The notes below the pieces were generated by a model that was not told where the DNA came from, searched no databases, and was given only the letters and a program-made list of their open reading frames with translations. Below are positions 32,458 to 41,209 of a stretch of 64,000 bases of DNA, in pieces. Positions within the stretch are counted from its first letter, which is position 1, and every line of letters begins with the position of its first letter. A program made the position numbers and the translations under genes. This DNA is from Paenibacillus tepidiphilus (GTDB lineage Bacteria > Bacillota > Bacilli > Paenibacillales > Paenibacillaceae): NCBI RefSeq assembly GCF_008635795.1, contig NZ_VWRQ01000017.1, forward strand, positions 62,001 through 126,000, given 5' to 3'.

Positions 32458-33756
32458 ATGTCCGAAGACCGCAAGCTGTCCTTTGAAACCCTGGCTGTTC
32501 ACGCCGGGCAAGAGATTGATCCCACTACGCTGTCGCGTGCCGTACCGCTTTACCAGACCACCTCTTACGGCTTCCGGGATGCCGAGCATGCCGCCAATTT
32601 GTTCGCACTCAAGGAGTTCGGCAACATCTACACCCGGCTGATGAATCCGACGACCGATGTGTTTGAGCAGCGGATTGCCGCTCTGGAAGGCGGAGCGGGG
32701 GCGCTGGCAACGGCATCGGGAGCGGCAGCAATTTCTTTTGCAATTCTGAACATTGCCGGTGCGGGCGACGACATCGTCTCTTCCTCCAGCTTGTACGGGG
32801 GAACCTATAATCTGTTCTCGACTACGCTGCCGAAGCTTGGCATCAAGGTGAATTTTGTGGATTCCGACAATCCGGAGAATTTCCGCAGTGCAATTACACC
32901 GAAGACGAAAGCACTGTACGCCGAAACCATCGGCAACCCACAGGGTAACGTGCTGGACATTGAAGCTGTCGCAGCCATTGCCCATGAGCATGGGATTCCG
33001 CTGATCGTAGACAATACGTTCCCGAGCCCTTACCTGCTCCGGCCGATTGAATTCGGAGCAGACATCGTCGTCCATTCCGCCACCAAATTTATCGGCGGCC
33101 ATGGCACCTCTATCGGAGGAGTCATTGTGGATGGCGGTAAATTCGACTGGAAGGCCAGCGGGAAGTTCCACGGACTGACCGAGCCGGACCCTAGTTATCA
33201 TGGTGTGGTGTACACCGATGCCGTTGGACCTATAGCATATATTATCAAGGCACGTGTGCAGCTGCTGCGCGATCTGGGCGCCTCCATCTCGCCGTTTAAT
33301 TCCTGGCTGCTGCTGCAGGGGCTGGAGACACTGCATCTGCGTCTGGAACGCCACAGCCAGAATGCACTGAAGGTAGCCCAGTACCTGGAAGCGCATGATG
33401 CGGTGGAGTGGGTCAGCTATGCCGGCCTTCCGAGTCATCCTTCTTATGAGCTGGCCCAGAAGTATCTGCCTAAAGGCCAGGGTGCCATTCTTACCTTCGG
33501 CATCAAAGGCGGCGCTGCGGCTGGCGTCAAGCTGATCGAGAATGTGAAGCTGTTCTCCCATCTGGCCAATGTCGGAGATTCGAAATCCCTGATTATTCAT
33601 CCAGCCAGTACTACGCATCAGCAGTTGAATGCCGAAGAGCAGGCATCTGCCGGCGTTACTCCTGAGCTGTTGCGCTTGTCCATCGGCACGGAGTCTATCG
33701 ACGACATTCTGTATGACCTGGAGCAGGCGATTGCGGCCAGCCAGCAGCGGGCTTAG
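32458..33756 (+). CDS. metY: O-acetylhomoserine sulfhydrylase
   Basis: A PLP enzyme of 432 residues that makes homocysteine from O-acetylhomoserine and sulfide, a direct sulfur-assimilation route to methionine. The N-terminal SFETLAVHAGQEIDPTT and RAVPLYQTTSYGF, the substrate-loop YTRLMNPTTDVFEQR, and the lysine region VVHSATKFIGGHGTSIGG identify the Cys/Met-metabolism family, MetY branch. GGGGAGGAATACCG precedes ATG 32458. I looked for an S-box or T-box in the 195-base leader and found none. The gene stands alone and is followed by a terminator. It could equally run in the thiolating direction with methanethiol. Confidence 0.94.
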   Translation: MSEDRKLSFETLAVHAGQEIDPTTLSRAVPLYQTTSYGFRDAEHAANLFALKEFGNIYTRLMNPTTDVFEQRIAALEGGAGALATASGAAAISFAILNIAGAGDDIVSSSSLYGGTYNLFSTTLPKLGIKVNFVDSDNPENFRSAITPKTKALYAETIGNPQGNVLDIEAVAAIAHEHGIPLIVDNTFPSPYLLRPIEFGADIVVHSATKFIGGHGTSIGGVIVDGGKFDWKASGKFHGLTEPDPSYHGVVYTDAVGPIAYIIKARVQLLRDLGASISPFNSWLLLQGLETLHLRLERHSQNALKVAQYLEAHDAVEWVSYAGLPSHPSYELAQKYLPKGQGAILTFGIKGGAAAGVKLIENVKLFSHLANVGDSKSLIIHPASTTHQQLNAEEQASAGVTPELLRLSIGTESIDDILYDLEQAIAASQQRA

Positions 33757-33795
33757 CTTCAGCTGATTTTCCACTAATTCATTTAACCGCTGAAC

Positions 33796-33851
33796 AGACT
33801 TCTGTTCCGTTACACTGCCCTTGATGGCGGTGGCGGACGGAAGTCTTTTTT
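33796..33851 (+). terminator. Terminator after metY
   Basis: AGACTTCTGTTCCG (33796-33809) pairs with CGGACGGAAGTCT (33834-33846) allowing a bulge, followed by six T. Confidence 0.7.
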
Positions 33852-34043
33852 GCCATTGTCTGCATAGCTGCAGCGTGATTTCCCTCTGACCGCCGAATAT
33901 TCGGCGCCTTCTCCGCATATGCCTGTAAAACAACAACAGCACCGGCTTCAGCTCTGCATAGCTGCACGCGCCAAATTTATACTGATTTGACACCGCTTGC
34001 ATAAAATGCGGGATGACCCCGTATTTATTTATAGTGAACTAGA

Positions 34044-34240
34044 TAACTGTGCAGTGAGGCCAAGTGATGGAAGGGATGGGAGCGGAGGCTTTGACGGAAA
34101 GGCCGTCGGTTGCTGTACTACCATCCTGCCCGAGGCATGGAAAGCCTAAGTTCAGCTTATCTATCATGCAAGCAGCAGTATACCGGCGCGGCAGGTCTGC
34201 GAGCGAGAACACCGGCTGCTATCTTAACTAAAAGGTGGGT
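34044..34240 (+). ncRNA. Candidate structured leader RNA, unknown class
   Basis: A closing helix AGATAA (34044-34049) / TTATCT (around 34157-34163) surrounds a branched domain: GGGATGG pairs with CCATCC near 34075/34122, GACGG with CCGTC (about 34098-34112), and AGGC with GCCT (about 34135-34149). A second part holds ACCGG/CCGG and AGCAGC/GCTGCT pairings up to 34220. The ribosome site AAAGGTGGG follows. It does not match the T-box, S-box, cobalamin, ydaO, c-di-GMP, lysine, TPP or FMN elements that I know. No clear intrinsic terminator is seen, so control of translation is possible. Base pairing was done by eye only. Confidence 0.4.
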
Positions 34241-34245
34241 GCGAG

Positions 34246-35301
34246 ATGAAGGGAGAACGTCAGCAGGATCATAATCGGAGCAAGGAGGAGCGCCTGTTCC
34301 AATATAGCGGTTCAGCCGATCGGGCAATCGGTGTGGAGATGAGCCAGGCGGCTTCTGTAGCTTCCGCCGCCGCCGAGTTCCTGGCTGCCGAAGAGCGTGG
34401 ACGGCGGGCGGAACCGCTAGCCCGGACGTACTTCCGGCGGCCGGGCCAGGGCCCGGCGTTTCTGGTGCTGCGGGAGTGCACCGGAGAGGTGCTGCCCCTT
34501 CGCGAAGAGGACGGAGCTTATCCGGCCGGTCCGAGTCTGATCCGCAGCGAATCCTGGCTGCATGAACCGGAAACCGCGCGCATCTACCGCAGCTGGCTGG
34601 CCTGCGAAGACGAGGAGCAGGCGGCCCGTACGCTGCAGCGCATCTGCTACCGCCTGCAGGCCGCCGCCGCCGCGCTGCTCGACTCGGCCGACGGCGTCTG
34701 GGCGGCGGTCACGCTGCTCCAGCCGCCGGAGCTGGCGGCCGCCCCGGCCAGGCTGGCCGCGCTGCAGGATGCGCAGCTCGGCGCGCTGTTCGCCGCCGTG
34801 GCCGAGCATCTGCGGCTGGGCGGGGACAGCCGCACCGACCTGCTGGCGCCATACCCCGCCAGCGCCGGTGAATTCGCGGCTGTGCGCGAATTCATCGAGG
34901 ACGTGGCCGACCAGACGCTCGGCCACGCTTTTGCGGCGGCGTGCCGCATCGGGGCGCTCCTCGCCCCGGAGGTGCGGCTCGCCGCCGCCGGGGAAATCGC
35001 GCGCACCGCCGATTTCCTCGTGCTGGACGGCGCGGCGGATGAGGCCGCGCCGGAAGCCGCCGCCGCCTGCTTCGCGCTGGCGGCGGGCGAGATTCTCGCC
35101 GCCGTGCGGAGCGTGAAGCCGGCGGCGGCCGTGTTCGCCGCGGGGGCACCGGCGGCGACAGCGCTTGCCGATCTGTACCTGATCGGCATTAACGGGATCT
35201 TTTGCAGCGCTAACCAGCGGACTGAAGCGCTGCTGAGGGCGGCCTGTCTGACCTGGATGGCCCGCCAGGAGAATATCGACGCCGCCGAGGGCTGGCAGTA
35301 A
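34246..35301 (+). CDS. Ala-rich protein resembling a degenerate PEP-utilising enzyme C-domain
   Basis: I do not recognise a firm family. The 351-residue product is extremely Ala- and Arg-rich. Its last 130 residues follow the layout of the PEP-utilising enzyme TIM-barrel domain (enzyme I, PpsA): RIGALLAPEVRLAAAGEIA then ARTADFLVLDG, VKPAAAVFAAGAPAATALAD and LYLIGINGIFCSANQRTEAL, where active enzymes have a metal-binding Glu, SIGTNDL and a catalytic Cys in CGE. These residues are missing, so it is not a working phosphotransferase. AAAGGTGGGTGCGAG precedes ATG 34246. Third codon positions are almost all G or C at 34.6-35.2 kb, well above the neighbours. A structured leader precedes it and a terminator follows. 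Confidence 0.6.
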   Translation: MKGERQQDHNRSKEERLFQYSGSADRAIGVEMSQAASVASAAAEFLAAEERGRRAEPLARTYFRRPGQGPAFLVLRECTGEVLPLREEDGAYPAGPSLIRSESWLHEPETARIYRSWLACEDEEQAARTLQRICYRLQAAAAALLDSADGVWAAVTLLQPPELAAAPARLAALQDAQLGALFAAVAEHLRLGGDSRTDLLAPYPASAGEFAAVREFIEDVADQTLGHAFAAACRIGALLAPEVRLAAAGEIARTADFLVLDGAADEAAPEAAAACFALAAGEILAAVRSVKPAAAVFAAGAPAATALADLYLIGINGIFCSANQRTEALLRAACLTWMARQENIDAAEGWQ

Positions 35302-35329
35302 CCGGCCGGCAACCCCTTCACACATGAAC

Positions 35330-35372
35330 CAGCCCATGGCTCCGCGCTTTGTTGCGGAAGCCATGGGCTGTT
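35330..35372 (+). terminator. Terminator-like hairpin
   Basis: CAGCCCATGGCTCCGC (35330-35345) pairs with GCGGAAGCCATGGGCTG (35354-35370) with one bulge; only a short T-stretch follows. Confidence 0.65.
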
Positions 35373-36790
35373 GCAATTTACTGCTCTAGCGCAATATGTA
35401 CCTAGTGCTAAGCACACCTGGCGCTATATGCACATGGCGCTTCCTTCATCACGCGGTATCAGCCATTCGCTCTCCTTACGCAATATACTCACAGCTGTGC
35501 CTGTTACGCATACTACCAGTAAGCGGTTTTCCAGTGACATACTGTAATTTACAAGGTAGACTTATTAACTCCTTGATCGTCCCGGAGTATCAGGGGCGTT
35601 GTTACGGACACAGTGAGCCTTATTATTGATTCCAGCGTCAACAAGTCAGTGTAACGTACTGAAGAGCCCTTATCTTCACAAAACCACGAGCTATCAGTGT
35701 ATATGATGCACAGTAAGGTTTCTGGTGTCCGTTACAACAAACGGGACAGCTCCGCACCACGTTTCCGCACCGTCCTTATCTAGTACCTTGACCGCATCAA
35801 ATTGAAGCTATGCACCATCTAGTTGCCAGTAAGGTTTGGAGACGTCCGCACCTACATCCCTTTCCCGTGAACAGGCCGACCAACAGCACAGTCCAGCTAA
35901 TCAATCCTATTGTAGGCGAAAAATCGACCATAATGGGCTAACGTGAAGGTAAATAAGGCAAACGTAGTCGAAAAACCGACTACAATGTCTTGCCGTAGAG
36001 GAAAACAGACCCATTGTAGTCGAAAAACTGACCATAATGGGCTGCAGAGAAGGTAGACAGGGCAAATGTAGGCGAAAAATCGACCATAATCCACAAACCA
36101 AGCGAACCGAACGTAAAGCAGAACAGTACCTTAAAGTTCTCATGTTGCTCTTTTTCAGGGTTAGTGGAAAATCGCTACCTAATTTCACCTGTACGTTAGT
36201 GTTTGCATCGCCGTATTGGCTGCATCGAACGGCACCAGCAAGAAGTGACTGTGTGGGAAGTGAAACGAAACCAGGCACAGCAATCGGTGCAATGGCACTT
36301 TATAACCGAGCAAGCTAGAGGGAATAAAGCACTTATACCCTGGAATTTGAATTGGTCAAGGTATTAATTTTCCGAGCAACCTGCAATACGTTCCACTCCA
36401 CGTCTCGCACCGTAGTCATCTGGTCTCCCGGCCAACATCATTTTTGTCCTCACCAACTTTGTTCGTGCCTACTTTTCTCTACCAACATTGACACTGCTGC
36501 TCATTGCTTTTCTGCGCTGTAGGAGCTATATCCGGCAGCTTGTTTGCACTGCTTGCCTCCAGGGTATGACAATATGTTAAATTTAGGAATACCTTTCTTG
36601 AGTTACTCAATAGCCAATTACTTGCCACGCTTTAATCACGCATAAACACATAAATCCCATACTACCTATGCAAGTAACCCACACTAGCACTAATCAGACT
36701 TTCAACCCTCATCAACCACCTCAACAATTAAACATACCCAAGCGCAGACCTGCGGCGGTTCAATGCACAAAAAAAAGACTGAGATGAGGG
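35373..36790. other. About 1.4-kb gene-free stretch
   Basis: No convincing coding region on either strand: open frames are short, lack ribosome sites and read through repeat DNA. It is more AT-rich than its flanks. It holds two related segments with CAGTAAGGTTT followed by a GTCCG (35713-35737 and 35828-35852), a possible older duplication, and the 52-bp tandem repeat at 35912-36091. The part 36100-36790 shows nothing I can name. Confidence 0.6.
35912..36091 (+). repeat. 52-bp tandem repeat, about 3.5 copies
   Basis: Units begin with GTAG at 35912, 35964, 36016 and 36068, exactly 52 bases apart. The conserved half is GTAGTCGAAAAACCGACTAC; in unit 2 (35964-35983) it is a perfect inverted repeat. 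The other half of each unit also matches between units 1 and 3 (GGCT...GAAGGTA...GGCAAA), so the whole 52-base unit is repeated, not a repeat with unrelated spacers. Confidence 0.85.
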
Positions 36791-36820
36791 TTTACTTTTG
36801 CCCGAAAAGTGTTATATTAT
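36791..36820 (+). promoter_or_regulatory. Possible promoter before the metal ATPase
   Basis: TTTACT (36791-36796), an 18-base spacer and TATTAT (36815-36820). Confidence 0.4.
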
Positions 36821-36863
36821 AGCTAAGTTGCATTAAGGAAATACTTTTGGACAATGGAAACAA

Positions 36864-36878
36864 TGATTATCATTCTCA
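36864..36878 (+). promoter_or_regulatory. Fur-family box
   Basis: TGATTATCATTCTCA fits the 7-1-7 Fur/Zur/PerR pattern (TGATAAT-N-ATTATCA on the reverse strand) with one mismatch in each half. It is within the leader of a metal-efflux ATPase, so Fur or PerR control is plausible. Confidence 0.6.
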
Positions 36879-36882
36879 TTTA

Positions 36883-36925
36883 ACATGCTGTCCCGGCACC
36901 CGCCGGGGCAGCATGTGTCGTTTTC
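36883..36925 (+). terminator. Leader hairpin before the metal ATPase
   Basis: ACATGCTGTCCCGGC (36883-36897) pairs over 15 bases with GCCGGGGCAGCATGT (36902-36916), with one G-U pair and a CACC loop, followed by GTCGTTTTC. It lies between the Fur box and the ATPase start. Confidence 0.6.
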
Positions 36926-36971
36926 AGGGCTTTAATAATGGAATTCATTCTCAACGAGAAAGGTGATCAAT

Positions 36972-38945
36972 ATGCAAGCGACATCCAAATCGATTCCCAA
37001 GTCTATCTCATCCCGCGGGGGGACCGGAGCTCCCCAGGCTCCGAAGCCGCGGCGGTTCGACCCTGTAGCGATGCTGGGCAATTCCGAAATGCAGGCGGCG
37101 CTCGGCAGCGGTGTGCTAATGCTGGTAGCCTGGCTGACCAGCGGCTGGTCGGAGGCTATATCCATCCTTCTCTACGTGGTATCCTATGCGCTGGGCGGCT
37201 GGATCAAGGCGAAGGAGGGCGTGCAGACATTACTGCAGGAACGCGATCTGGACGTCAACCTGCTGATGATTGCGGCCGCGCTGGGGGCGGCTTCCATTGG
37301 CTACTGGAATGAAGGGGCCATGCTGATCTTCATCTTCGCGCTCAGCGGGGCGCTGGAGAGCTACACGATGGAACGCAGCAAGAAGGATATCTCGTCGCTC
37401 ATGGCACTCAAGCCGGCGACGGCTGTGCGGATCGAGCAGGGCGGCATGAATGAGGTGCCGATTGATTCTCTGCAGATCGGTGATCTGCTGCTCGTCCGTC
37501 CGGGCGAACTGATTCCGGCGGACGGCAAGGTCTACCGTGGCGAATCGGCGGTGGATCAGGCCTCCATTACCGGTGAATCGCTGCCCGTGGAGAAGTCGCC
37601 GGGAAGCGAAGTCTATGCCGGTACCGTGAACGGGGAAGGCCCGCTGCATATCGAAGTGACGCGTTCGGCGGAGGATACGCTGTTCGCCAAGATCATCCGC
37701 ATGGTTGCCGAAGCGGAGACTGAGGTACCCGATTCACAGCGGTTTATTAAACGGCTGGAATCTATTTATGCCCGGCTGGTGGTGGCCGCAACAGTTCTGC
37801 TGATTGCCCTCCCGCCGTTTGTGCTGGATTGGAGCTGGAGTGATACGTTCTACAAAGCGATGGTGTTCCTGGTAGTCGCGTCACCTTGTGCGCTTGTATC
37901 GTCGATTATGCCGGCGATGCTGTCGGCTATCTCCAAGAGCGCCCGCAAGGGGATTCTCTTCAAAGGCGGCGTGCATCTGGAGAACATGGCGAAGACGGCA
38001 GTGGTAGCCTTTGACAAGACCGGCACATTGACCGGAGGGGTGCCGCAGGTGACTGATTTTATCGCTGGAGCAGGCTATAACCGTGAGGAACTGCTGGCAG
38101 TCAGCGCGTCGATCGAGGCGTTGTCCCGCCATCCGCTGGCCGAGGCCGTCGTTGCCTTGGCTGAAGCGGAAGCTGCGGGGCTGTACCCGGTCGAGGACAG
38201 TATGTCTGTGACCGGCTGGGGAATGGAGGGCCGGGTGGGCGGCACGCTGTGGCGCATTGGCAAATCGACTCCGCTGGATGACCCGGAGCTGGCCCTCACG
38301 CATGACGAAGAGACGCTGGCGTACTGGAAAGAGCTGCGCCGGCGGTTTGAGGCAGAGGGGAAGACGGTATCCCTGGTGCTGGACGGCAGCCGGGTAGCGG
38401 GAATGATTGCCCTGCAGGATACGCTGCGGCCGCAGGCGGAAGAAGCGGTGCGCCGGCTGCAGGCGCTCGGCCTCAAGGTGGCGATGCTGACGGGCGACCG
38501 CCAGGCGACTGCCGATGTCATTGCGCAGAAGACAGGTGTGGATCTGGTCTTTGCCGATCTGCTGCCGGAGGATAAGGTAGAACATGTCCGCAGCCTGCGC
38601 GAGCAATACGGTCATGTTATTATGGTTGGCGACGGCGTAAACGACGCACCGGCGCTGGCAACGGCGACCGTCGGAATGGGAATGGGCATGAAGGGGAGCG
38701 GAGCGGCACTGGAGATTGCCGATGTTGTGCTGATGAATGACAATATCGAAGAGATTGCCTCTGCCGTCGCCCTGGCCCGCCGCTCGCAGCGGATTGTGAA
38801 GCAGAACATGATTTTTGCCGTGAGCGTAATCTTTGCTCTGCTCATCGGGAATTTCTGGCAGGGCATTGCCCTTCCGTTTGGTGTGGTCGGCCATGAAGGC
38901 AGCACCATTCTGGTGATCCTTAACGGACTTAGATTGCTGCGCTAA
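36972..38945 (+). CDS. P1B-4-type metal-efflux ATPase (PfeT/ZosA-like)
   Basis: A membrane pump of 657 residues that exports a divalent metal (Fe2+, Co2+ or Zn2+) using ATP. The metal-binding helix carries SPC (VVASPCALVSS), which marks the P1B-4 group; the phosphorylation site is FDKTGTLTGG, the actuator motif TGESLPVEK, the nucleotide site HPLAEAV and the hinge MVGDGVNDAPALA. The ending HEGSTILVILNGLRLL is also typical. There is no N-terminal heavy-metal-associated domain; residues 1-40 are a short basic/proline lead. ATG 36972 follows AAGGTGATCAAT. A Fur-family box and a strong hairpin in the leader suggest iron- or peroxide-linked control, as known for Bacillus PfeT under PerR. A terminator follows. 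Confidence 0.92.
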   Translation: MQATSKSIPKSISSRGGTGAPQAPKPRRFDPVAMLGNSEMQAALGSGVLMLVAWLTSGWSEAISILLYVVSYALGGWIKAKEGVQTLLQERDLDVNLLMIAAALGAASIGYWNEGAMLIFIFALSGALESYTMERSKKDISSLMALKPATAVRIEQGGMNEVPIDSLQIGDLLLVRPGELIPADGKVYRGESAVDQASITGESLPVEKSPGSEVYAGTVNGEGPLHIEVTRSAEDTLFAKIIRMVAEAETEVPDSQRFIKRLESIYARLVVAATVLLIALPPFVLDWSWSDTFYKAMVFLVVASPCALVSSIMPAMLSAISKSARKGILFKGGVHLENMAKTAVVAFDKTGTLTGGVPQVTDFIAGAGYNREELLAVSASIEALSRHPLAEAVVALAEAEAAGLYPVEDSMSVTGWGMEGRVGGTLWRIGKSTPLDDPELALTHDEETLAYWKELRRRFEAEGKTVSLVLDGSRVAGMIALQDTLRPQAEEAVRRLQALGLKVAMLTGDRQATADVIAQKTGVDLVFADLLPEDKVEHVRSLREQYGHVIMVGDGVNDAPALATATVGMGMGMKGSGAALEIADVVLMNDNIEEIASAVALARRSQRIVKQNMIFAVSVIFALLIGNFWQGIALPFGVVGHEGSTILVILNGLRLLR

Positions 38946-38961
38946 GCTAAGGGTTCATACG

Positions 38962-38999
38962 AATAGGCCAGTCCGGAACTTCCGGCTGGCCTATTTTGC
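38962..38999 (+). terminator. Terminator after the metal ATPase
   Basis: AATAGGCCAG (38962-38971) pairs with CTGGCCTATT (38986-38995), with an inner CCGGAA/TTCCGG helix and TT after. Confidence 0.8.
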
Positions 39000-39104
39000 A
39001 GCCAATGACTGAGGTCTGGAACTGCTGGGTGGATACCCACAAGAATTTAGATTGCCCAAAATCTAATTGTTAACAAAAAATATTCCGCAAACGAGTCTGG
39101 CATA

Positions 39105-39133
39105 TTGACAGAATCGTTCAAGGTCAGCATAAT
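39105..39133 (+). promoter_or_regulatory. trxB promoter
   Basis: Perfect TTGACA (39105-39110), 17-base spacer, CATAAT (39128-39133). The leader to the start codon is about 160 bases with no element I recognise. Confidence 0.65.
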
Positions 39134-39300
39134 GAATACTACATTATAATAATTTTAAAGTAGTCAGTTGCCTTCGAGCGCCGGCTGCTGAACGGTAGGG
39201 CATCTGCCTTAAATATAAGAACAACTCTGTTGCGGCATGTATAACCTCTTATATTTGTAGAACAGACGTATCAGCCGTCCATTCCAAGGAGGATATGGTC

Positions 39301-40245
39301 ATGTATAAATCCATTATTGTAGGCACTGGACCGGCTGGACTCACAGCCGCCATATATCTGGCTCGCGCCAATCTCAATCCGCTTGTTATCGAAGGCCCAC
39401 AGCCGGGCGGACAGCTGACCACTACTACAGAGATCGAGAATTTCCCGGGATTCACGGATGGCATTATGGGACCTGAGCTGATGGACAATATGCGCAAGCA
39501 GGCCGAACGGTTCGGTGCGCAGTTCACGACAGGCTGGGTGAAGAGCGTTGAGCTGGGAGAACGGCCGTATAAGCTGTATCTGGAAGGCAAGAGCGAGCCG
39601 CTGGTGACGGATACGCTGATCATTTCCACCGGCGCTACCGCCAAATACCTGGGTATTCCGGGCGAGCAGGACAACATCGGACGCGGAGTCAGCACCTGTG
39701 CAACCTGTGACGGATTCTTCTTCCGCGGCAAGGAAATCGTAGTTGTCGGCGGCGGAGATTCGGCGCTTGAGGAAGCCGGCTTCCTGACCCGTTTTGCTTC
39801 CAAGGTGACACTGGTGCACCGCCGTTCCGAGCTTCGCGGCTCCAAGATCATGCAGGAGCGGGTTCGCGACAATGTGAAGGTAGCCTGGGCGCTGGACCGT
39901 ACGCCGCTGGAGGTTGTTTCCGGCGAGAATGGAGTAGGCGGACTCAAGGTACTGAACAATGTCACCGGACAGGAAGAAATCCTTCCGGCCAGCGGTGTGT
40001 TCGTGGCGATTGGGCATCATCCCAACACCGCGTTTCTGGGCGGGCAAATTACGACGGATGCGAACGGTTATATCGTTACGACTCCGGGCACCTCGGAGAC
40101 CAATATCCCAGGGGTGTTCGCCTGCGGCGACGTGCAGGATACCCGCTACAGACAGGCTATTACGGCTGCGGGCAGCGGCTGCATGGCGGCCATGGACGCC
40201 GAGAAATATATTGAGAGCCTGGAGCACAGCGCGGTTATCATGTAA
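39301..40245 (+). CDS. trxB: Thioredoxin reductase
   Basis: This FAD/NADPH enzyme of 314 residues keeps thioredoxin-type proteins reduced in the cytoplasm. The FAD fold is SIIVGTGPAGLTAAIYLARA, the redox pair is C133 and C136 in CATCDGFF, the NADPH fold is VVVGGGDSALEEAGFLTRFA and the C-terminal FAD motif is GVFACGDVQDTRYRQAITAA. I chose ATG 39301 because AAGGAGG is eight bases away; the ATG at 39295 is too close. The next gene encodes a glutaredoxin-like protein, 136 bases later, and is a likely partner. The start of the leader carries a good sigma-A promoter. Confidence 0.95.
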   Translation: MYKSIIVGTGPAGLTAAIYLARANLNPLVIEGPQPGGQLTTTTEIENFPGFTDGIMGPELMDNMRKQAERFGAQFTTGWVKSVELGERPYKLYLEGKSEPLVTDTLIISTGATAKYLGIPGEQDNIGRGVSTCATCDGFFFRGKEIVVVGGGDSALEEAGFLTRFASKVTLVHRRSELRGSKIMQERVRDNVKVAWALDRTPLEVVSGENGVGGLKVLNNVTGQEEILPASGVFVAIGHHPNTAFLGGQITTDANGYIVTTPGTSETNIPGVFACGDVQDTRYRQAITAAGSGCMAAMDAEKYIESLEHSAVIM

Positions 40246-40381
40246 TCTTTTGAATTGGTGAAACGGTGTTCCGGTGATAAAATAGATGTGAATCCGGTGC
40301 ATCTCCGGCCGTCACAGCCAGCGGATCTCTTGGCTCGATGGTGTGAGGCTGTGGATTTCAGTGAGTTATGGGAGGTTCACT

Positions 40382-40621
40382 ATGGAGAATGTGATTGTGT
40401 ACACCTCAACAAATTGCCCGCATTGCCGCCAGGTCAAGAGCTTTTTGAGTGAAAAGGGCATTGCCTTCGAGGAACGCAATATTGAGCAGAACGATGATTA
40501 CGCCCAGCAGGTATGGGATATGGGTATGCGCGCTGTGCCCGTAACGCTGATCGGCGGTTACAGGATCGTCGGTATGAACAAGACGCAGTTTGCCAAGGCA
40601 CTTGCTGTTCTGCAGCAATAG
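40382..40621 (+). CDS. Glutaredoxin/NrdH-like redoxin
   Basis: A 79-residue thiol carrier with the redox motif C12-PH-C15 (STNCPHCRQV), the cis-proline region RAVPVTLIGGYRIVG, and the compact glutaredoxin fold length. GGAGGTTCACT precedes ATG 40382. Being directly downstream of trxB, it is likely reduced by thioredoxin reductase rather than by glutathione, as in NrdH-type proteins; the motif CPHC and the absence of glutathione-specific residues are compatible with this. Possible clients include ribonucleotide reductase or metal-stress proteins. A terminator follows. Confidence 0.88.
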   Translation: MENVIVYTSTNCPHCRQVKSFLSEKGIAFEERNIEQNDDYAQQVWDMGMRAVPVTLIGGYRIVGMNKTQFAKALAVLQQ

Positions 40622-40654
40622 CTCTGGACGTATACTAGGCGTGATACCAGCCGG

Positions 40655-40682
40655 CCGCTTCCTTAGAAGGAGGCGGTCTCTT
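40655..40682 (+). terminator. Terminator after the glutaredoxin gene
   Basis: CCGCTTCCTT (40655-40664) pairs with AAGGAGGCGG (40667-40676), followed by TCTCTTTC. Confidence 0.65.
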
Positions 40683-40763
40683 TCGTCGTGTGTGTTCCGT
40701 AAGGAACGGTAAAATAAAAGGGCTGTACGAACGTTAATATATTTACCGCAGGGGGGACTTGGT

Positions 40764-41198
40764 ATGCTGATTCAATTAATAAACTATTGGGATCGTGAGA
40801 CGGTGAAGCGGCTGCTGGCCGAGTGCATGATGGCGGATGATACGGGCGTTGAAGCAGAACTGGAGAAATACGCTGCAGGGGAGTCGGGAAGCCTGCTGGG
40901 TCTGTTCATTGCCGGAGAATTAGCCGCTCTTGTGGGCGTGAGCCAAGTCAGGGGAGAGGTGGAGATCAGGCATTTGGCCGTTCAGCCCGGGTGGCGCGGC
41001 AAAGGCATCGGCCGCAGCATCATCCAGGAGCTGGCAGGCTGCCCGGGGATGATTTCGCTGCGGGCCGAGACGGATCGTGAGGCCGTCGGCTTTTACCGGA
41101 GTGCAGGATTTGCCGTCGTTAGCCTGGGTGAGAAATATCCGGGTGTGGAGCGTTTTGAGTGCATGCTGGCGATAACCCGCGAAGCGACAGGCAGCTGA
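40764..41198 (+). CDS. GNAT acetyltransferase
   Basis: A 144-residue N-acetyltransferase. The acetyl-CoA loop is in HLAVQPGWRGKGIGRSIIQEL (RGKGIG being the Q/RxxGxG/A motif), with the C-terminal strand LRAETDREAVGFYRSAGFAVV. GCAGGGGGGACTTGGT precedes ATG 40764. The substrate is unknown. It ends 12 bases from the convergent small membrane-protein gene. Confidence 0.87.
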   Translation: MLIQLINYWDRETVKRLLAECMMADDTGVEAELEKYAAGESGSLLGLFIAGELAALVGVSQVRGEVEIRHLAVQPGWRGKGIGRSIIQELAGCPGMISLRAETDREAVGFYRSAGFAVVSLGEKYPGVERFECMLAITREATGS

Positions 41199-41209
41199 TA
41201 CGAGGCCGG

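Noticed and set aside
32419..34002. Long minus-strand open frame opposite metY (527 codons)
   Set aside because: Composition is that of an antisense shadow; metY has full motifs and a strong ribosome site.
35912..36091. CRISPR array
   Set aside because: The whole 52-base unit, including the part between palindromes, repeats (units 1 and 3 match outside the core) and no cas gene is near; it is an ordinary tandem repeat.
36037..36318. Small plus-strand gene in the gene-free stretch
   Set aside because: No ribosome site; its first part translates the 52-bp repeat and the rest matches nothing I know.
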